Shown: positions 59,661 through 64,000 of the stretch, piece after piece
Layout of the letters: every line of letters starts with the position of its first letter
Position numbering within the stretch: the stretch's first letter is position 1
NCBI RefSeq assembly: GCF_000715075.1
Contig: NC_134102.1
Span: 50,105,348 to 50,169,347, forward strand
Source: Nicotiana tabacum
Taxonomy: Eukaryota > Streptophyta > Magnoliopsida > Solanales > Solanaceae
Length of the DNA: 64,000 nucleotides
Direction of reading: 5' to 3'
Translations under genes and position numbers: made by a program
The notes under the pieces: generated by a model
The model's input: the letters and a program-made list of their open reading frames with translations, nothing else
The model's database searches: none
What the model was told of the DNA's origin: nothing

Positions 59661-61179
59661 TATTTGTCTAATTATCCTATTTTTCCCAAGTCTCATTCAC
59701 CTTAACTTTTATTTAACGCATATCTACACCTAGAACTTTAGGCTTTATTACGACTTATTTCTCTCACGTTCATGGATATTCGCTGACCTCAACTTGGTTA
59801 TACACATGTTGAAAGGTATGGGGTATTACATTGGATTTGAAAACCAAACACATATTTAGACTCGTGGGGTTGTGGGTAGTCGGGATCTACCCCTTGACTC
59901 GGGTTTTGACCATGTGAGCCCGAATTGAATTTATTGATTTTTTAAAAATTGATTAAAAATTGAATCTTTATTTTTTGGGATTGATTCCTATGGCCTTATT
60001 TGATATTTTTGAATTGTATGTGACTAGATTGGAGCCTACCGTAGGTGATTTTTAAGGGAAAGGCTATTTTAGAAGATTGCTTTGGGCTTGTTAAGGTAAG
60101 TATCTTTCCTAATCCTGTATGAAGGAATAACCTTTAGGATTTGATATTATTTGTCTATTTGTAATGTGTGTAAGGCAACGTATATGCGAGGTGAAGAACA
60201 TATATGCGGGTGCTATGTATGAAGTATGACCGGATTAGACTTTAGGCTCTATTACGCCTTATTTTGATTGTGTGGATATGATAAATGTTTAATCATTTGT
60301 ATGACTAGGTGAGATTATCCTTTCATGCTAGAGATCATGTTTAGGATTATTACGTCCTAATTAGCCAAGATGGACTATTGTGGAATTATTTTTATAATTA
60401 ATTTAGCCGTAGTCATGTTTCACATCTTAAGCACATATCTGCACTTTATTATCATTATGTCCTTTTAACGACACTACCAGTAATTTTATATATTTGAGCC
60501 ATGTTTCCTCTTTTGATGCTTCACACATGTGTATTTATGATTTTATAATTTGTGGGGTTGGTTAGTTTTGTTTTGGGAAGGTTTTGGGTTAATTTGGACC
60601 CTTTGGTTCTTGGTTTAGAAGCGTAAGTTGGAAATGTTGATCGAAGTTTGACTTTTATGAAAACGACCCCAGAATGGTATTTTGATGGCTCCAATAGGTT
60701 TGTATTGTGATTTCGAACTTGGGCGTATTCCTAGATTGGATTCGGAGGTCCCTAGGTTAGTTTGACTTGTTTTGCCGAAAGTTGGCCATTTGAAGTTTAG
60801 AAGTTTCCCTAAGTTTGACCGTAAGTTTACTTTTTGGTTATTGGGTTCGGATTTGGTTTTGGGACTTGGAATAGGTCCATTTTCCTATTTGAAACTTGTC
60901 GGCAAAATTTGGTGTCATTTGGAGTTAGTTTGATTGGATTCAGACGCTTGGTTACAATTCTAGAGGTTCTTGAGTTTTCTTTTGAAATTCATACATTTTG
61001 TTGACCGATTCATGGTTCTAGATGTTATTTTGGTGTTTTTATCATACGAGCGAGTTTGTATAATGTTTTTAAATTTGTGTGGATATTTGGTTTGGAGCCC
61101 CGAGGAATCGGATGAGTTTCAGACGTGTTTCAGAATGGATTGGACTCAATTCTTGGTTGCTGGTGTCTCAGGTGTCGCA

Positions 61180-61460
61180 ATTGCAAACACCAGCATCACA
61201 ATTACGATCATAGCATAGGGGCCTCAGGTGTCGCATTTGCCATAACTTGATCACATTTGGGAATAGTAGGTTAGACTGGGTAGGTTTGCATTTGCGACAT
61301 TTTTGTTGCATTTGAGATGGGAGAAGGCTTTGAAATCGCGAAGCCAATGTCGTATTTGCGACTTTCCCTTAGGCTGTCAGGCGCCGCAATTGCGTGGCTT
61401 TCTTAGCAATTGTGAGGGTTCGCAATTGAGAACCCAGTGTCGCAATTGCGATATCTGCAA
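61180..61460. repeat. Decayed CpG block (LTR Y)
   Basis: Repeated GTCGCAATTGCGA, GCATTTGCGAC and GCAATTGCG motifs. These look like AT-shifted versions of TCGCGATCGCGA. Confidence 0.7.
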
Positions 61461-62524
61461 CGGAACAAAAGGGTTGGAAAGACGGTATTTCATCTCATTT
61501 CTCTCATTTTAGAACCCTAGACTCGGTAGGAAGCGATTTAGAGAAAGAATTTTCATCTACAATCATTGGGTAAGTGATTTTGATTAATTTTCAACTATAT
61601 TACATGATTATATATGAGATTTAACATCAAATTTATGAGAATCAAAGATAAATATGGGGATTTTGTCTAATGTTTTGAAAAAATTGAAATGTGAGATTTG
61701 AGTGTCGAATTGGACTCGAATTTGAAAACAAAATACATATATGGACTCGTGGGGTTATGGGTAGTCGGGATCTACCCTTGAACATGGGTTTGACCAGGAG
61801 GGCCCAAGATTGACTTTTTTTTTACTTTTAGGGAAAAGTGTAGAGATCTTAGCTTTATTAATCGAAATTGGTTTCTCTTGCATTGTTTAATAATATTAAG
61901 TTATTTTTGGCCTAGTTGAGGTAAGTATCTTGTCTAAATTTGTGTGGGAGAAACTACCCCTTAGGATTTGGGTTGTTTGTACTATTTGAACTACGTGAAA
62001 GACGTGTACATGAAGTGACAAGTGTGTACATGGGATTGTGTGTGGTATTTCACCGGTTTAGACTCTTAGGATACCTTAATTGAAGTTGTTATTACAGGCC
62101 CTAGTTTCATCGCCAAGGTTATTCTTATATTCATTTGTTGTAGATGTTGTTACATGCTATTCTTTCCATTGTTGAGTTATTCTCATGCATTTTGACGTAG
62201 TTTCTATTCCGTGCTATCTCTTTCATTGTTAAGCTTATGTTATGCATTTGGAGTGAAATTTTCCATTTCTTGGAAATACCTTCTTTGTGAGTTATTGAAG
62301 TTGTAGTTGTGAAAGCTAATAATACATTGAGATTGAAGTTGTTAGTTATCAAGCTACCTTTCCTTGTTGATTTGTTTCTTATTCATTTTGTTTTTATGGA
62401 AATTCTTGTACACATTGTGGTTGAGCCATGGACTATGTGTTGTGGTAACATTGTTATTGTTGATTTGGTAACATCGTGGCATATAGGCACATGTGGTGTG
62501 ACTTGATTATTGTGTTGTGATATT

Positions 62525-62720
62525 GATACGCATATGGTAGTATAAGGGTGGGTATTGAAACGCATGCAGTGAGATAAGGTAAGATTTATATGCGTGTTGC
62601 TAGTAAGGAAATTACTTGAAGCCATGCGGTGAGATAAGGGGGGCTAAAATGCGTGTAGCTATATTAGGAAAATGTTTTTTAAAAATAAATGCAAGGATCA
62701 CGCAGTGATATAAGGAAGAT
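62525..62720 (+). repeat. Minisatellite-like region (LTR Y)
   Basis: Three to four loose repeats containing GCAGTGAGATAAGG or similar and ATGCGTGTNGCTA, with spacing of about 55-60 bp. Confidence 0.6.
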
Positions 62721-63034
62721 TTTGATTATGACTTGTGAAATGTGAAAGAAAATGAGGTGAGGTGCCTCGGTCGTGATTCTTGTTGTACATTCTATGTTGA
62801 AAGAGCTTATTGGTGGAACGATTATTGTTGTTCTTCATTTGACTCACTTGTATTTGACTGTATTTGATTATTTATTGTTCTTATCACATGCTCATTCTTG
62901 TTTTCCTTTATTGCTTTTATATCCGTTGTTAGTCTGACATCATTATACTGCTTTGTTGCCATTTAATTCTTTGCTTTATGTTATTAGACTATATTATATT
63001 CTGTTCAGGTTCCTTTGGTGTATAGGTATCTTGA

Positions 63035-63066
63035 CCTAGCCTCGTCACTACTCTACCGAGGTTAGG
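63035..63066 (+). other. Conserved LTR hairpin 1 (LTR Y)
   Basis: Arms CCTAGCCTCG (63035-63044) and CGAGGTTAGG (63057-63066). Confidence 0.75.
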
Positions 63067-63182
63067 CTTGATACTTACTGGGTACCATTGTGGTATACTC
63101 ATGCTACGCTTCTGCACATTGTTTTGCAGATCCAGGTACATATGCTCGTACCGGACGCTAGTGATTGACCAATTATTCTGGA

Positions 63183-63224
63183 GACTTCAAGGTATACCTG
63201 CTCGATGCTCGCAGGCCTCAGAGT
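63183..63224 (+). other. Conserved LTR hairpin 2 (LTR Y)
   Basis: Arms GACTTCAAGGT and GCCTCAGAGTC, weaker than in LTRs A and B. Confidence 0.5.
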
Positions 63225-63502
63225 CACCTTCTTCTTTTGATTTACTACTGTTTATCTTCACTTCAAACAAAGTTGTATTTAGAGATTATTAGTGCATTCT
63301 CTATAGAGCTTATAACTCAGTTCCACCGATTTTGGGAGATATTTGACAGATGTACCGTTTGACTTTTATTATGATAGTTTAATAGTTTAATTTGATATCT
63401 AAGTTTTTATTTCTTCTAATTCTCAATGTATGTTAGGCTTACCTAGTCTTATTGACTAGGTTCCATGACGACATCCTAAGGTGGAAATTTGGGGTCGTGA
63501 CA

Positions 63503-64000
63503 GTCCTTGTGCACCGTATTGATGAATTATGATCATATGTACCTTTTATGATAAATTGTTGTCTTGGAATACTATGATTATGGCACATATGAACATATTG
63601 AGCAGGTTGATTTGGTGTTGGCATGAGGTCTCTCTTCCGTGCGAATATTGTGGTGTTAATGATGTTATTTTGCCACAAGGTCTTTGTCGTGAAGCTATGA
63701 TGATATTGTGTTTTGCACGAGTATATTATACAACGTATGAATTTGGTTCCATCCCCCTAGGGTCGCCCTCTTATGTTTCAATGGCGTACACGCGAATTGT
63801 GGTAAATTGAATGATGTTGGCGGATTCTGATATAGAATCTGATGATGATGAGTTGAGCGTAAGTGTGGAAGGTTGGCCATGCAAGTGAATCCTTTATGCC
63901 TTATTATGAATTTTATATGCTTGTATGTTGAATTCTAACAACTACAATATGCCTCTTTTGTTGATGACTGGATTATCAAGATTGATTTATCTATATAGAG
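63503..64000. other. Unassigned window end
   Basis: No gene supported. A 93-codon plus-strand frame (63529-63810) has no recognisable motif. Confidence 0.5.

Larger units (their letters stand above)
57749..59830 (-). mobile_element. Solo LTR (minus) in LTR X
   Basis: 2,082 bp between perfect TTGGA duplications (57744-57748, 59831-59835). The minus strand starts TGTAATACCCC and ends GTTTGGGGTGTGATA (original CA now TA). No internal retrotransposon region is present. It contains two microsatellites and a SINE-like scrap. Confidence 0.85.
50510..60469 (+). mobile_element. Gypsy LTR X, truncated, carrying three solo LTR insertions
   Basis: Plus-strand LTR sequence is present in three pieces: 50510-51255, 56988-57748 and 59836-60469. 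Joining them across the insertions gives the same order as LTR Y: TATTTGAGCC start region, GGATTCGGAGGTCCCTAG-type segment, CpG block, GGTAGTCGGGATCTACCC, and GGTAAGTATCTT. Its right end is lost where LTR Y begins. The left end at TGTAGACCCC is my best estimate; no target duplication supports it. Confidence 0.65.
60470..63502 (+). mobile_element. Gypsy LTR Y
   Basis: About 3.0 kb, related to LTR X. Its start is placed at the stretch resembling the X start (TATTTGAGCC near 60496) and it ends GGGGTCGTGACA at 63502. Contains a decayed CpG block (about 61180-61460), GAGGTAAGTATC near 61918, a minisatellite-like stretch (62525-62720) and hairpins at 63035-63066 and 63183-63224. No primer-binding site or gag follows and no target duplication was found, so it may be a fragment or solo LTR. 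Confidence 0.7.

Overview
The window is nuclear DNA of a flowering plant. The repeat families point to an asterid and most likely Solanaceae (Nicotiana-like); that assignment rests on remembered repeat types, not on a search. About nine tenths is retrotransposon sequence in nested layers. I can support one intact-looking host gene, a six-exon gene at 45.7-48.9 kb for a protein with three RanBP2-type zinc fingers, resembling the plant VAR3/OZ organelle RNA-editing factors.

Left part (1-28.85 kb). The 3' half of a Ty3/gypsy chromovirus-like element (A: pol 1-3327, 3' LTR 3345-6094) abuts the inside of an older minus-strand Tat/Ogre-like non-autonomous element (N: 6095-9585, resuming at 28733-28850). 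The 5' LTR of N is split by a second chromovirus-like element (B, 9586-28727, target duplication TCGAC/TTGAC). The 5' LTR of B is split in turn by a complete non-coding LTR element (C, 10105-18324, target duplication GCTTT). Base-level junctions make the order readable: N, then B, then C. The coding regions of A and B are broken mainly by stops that replace CAG or TGG codons.

Middle (28.85-45.5 kb). An L1-type LINE (about 29.95-37.3 kb) keeps a recognisable ORF1 (DUF4283 plus CCHC knuckle) and ORF2 (endonuclease, reverse transcriptase, zf-RVT, RNase H) but carries several stops. After it comes an unexplained 361-codon open frame (37579-38664). A minus-strand Ty1/copia element with both LTRs follows (39912-45485); a 470-bp SINE-like retroposon with a 9-bp target duplication interrupts its pol.

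Host gene (45.7-48.9 kb). The copia 5' LTR ends 223 bp before the start codon and points away from the gene. The leader holds a telo-box. Intron 1 carries a TS-like SINE remnant and a long (TA)n tract. The last three introns split the three zinc fingers at the same codon and in the same phase.

Right part (50.5-63.5 kb). Two related plus-strand gypsy LTRs (X, truncated; Y) form a scaffold. X contains solo LTRs on the minus strand: 51256-56982 (target duplication GATTC), which itself contains 53407-56427 (ATCGA/ATTGA), and 57749-59830 (TTGGA).

Across the otherwise different gypsy LTR families the same layout recurs: a CpG-rich block of TCGCGA-like motifs, a GAGGTAAG motif, a family-specific minisatellite, two conserved hairpins, and the end GGGTCGTGACA. 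I found no rRNA, tRNA, CRISPR or organelle genes.
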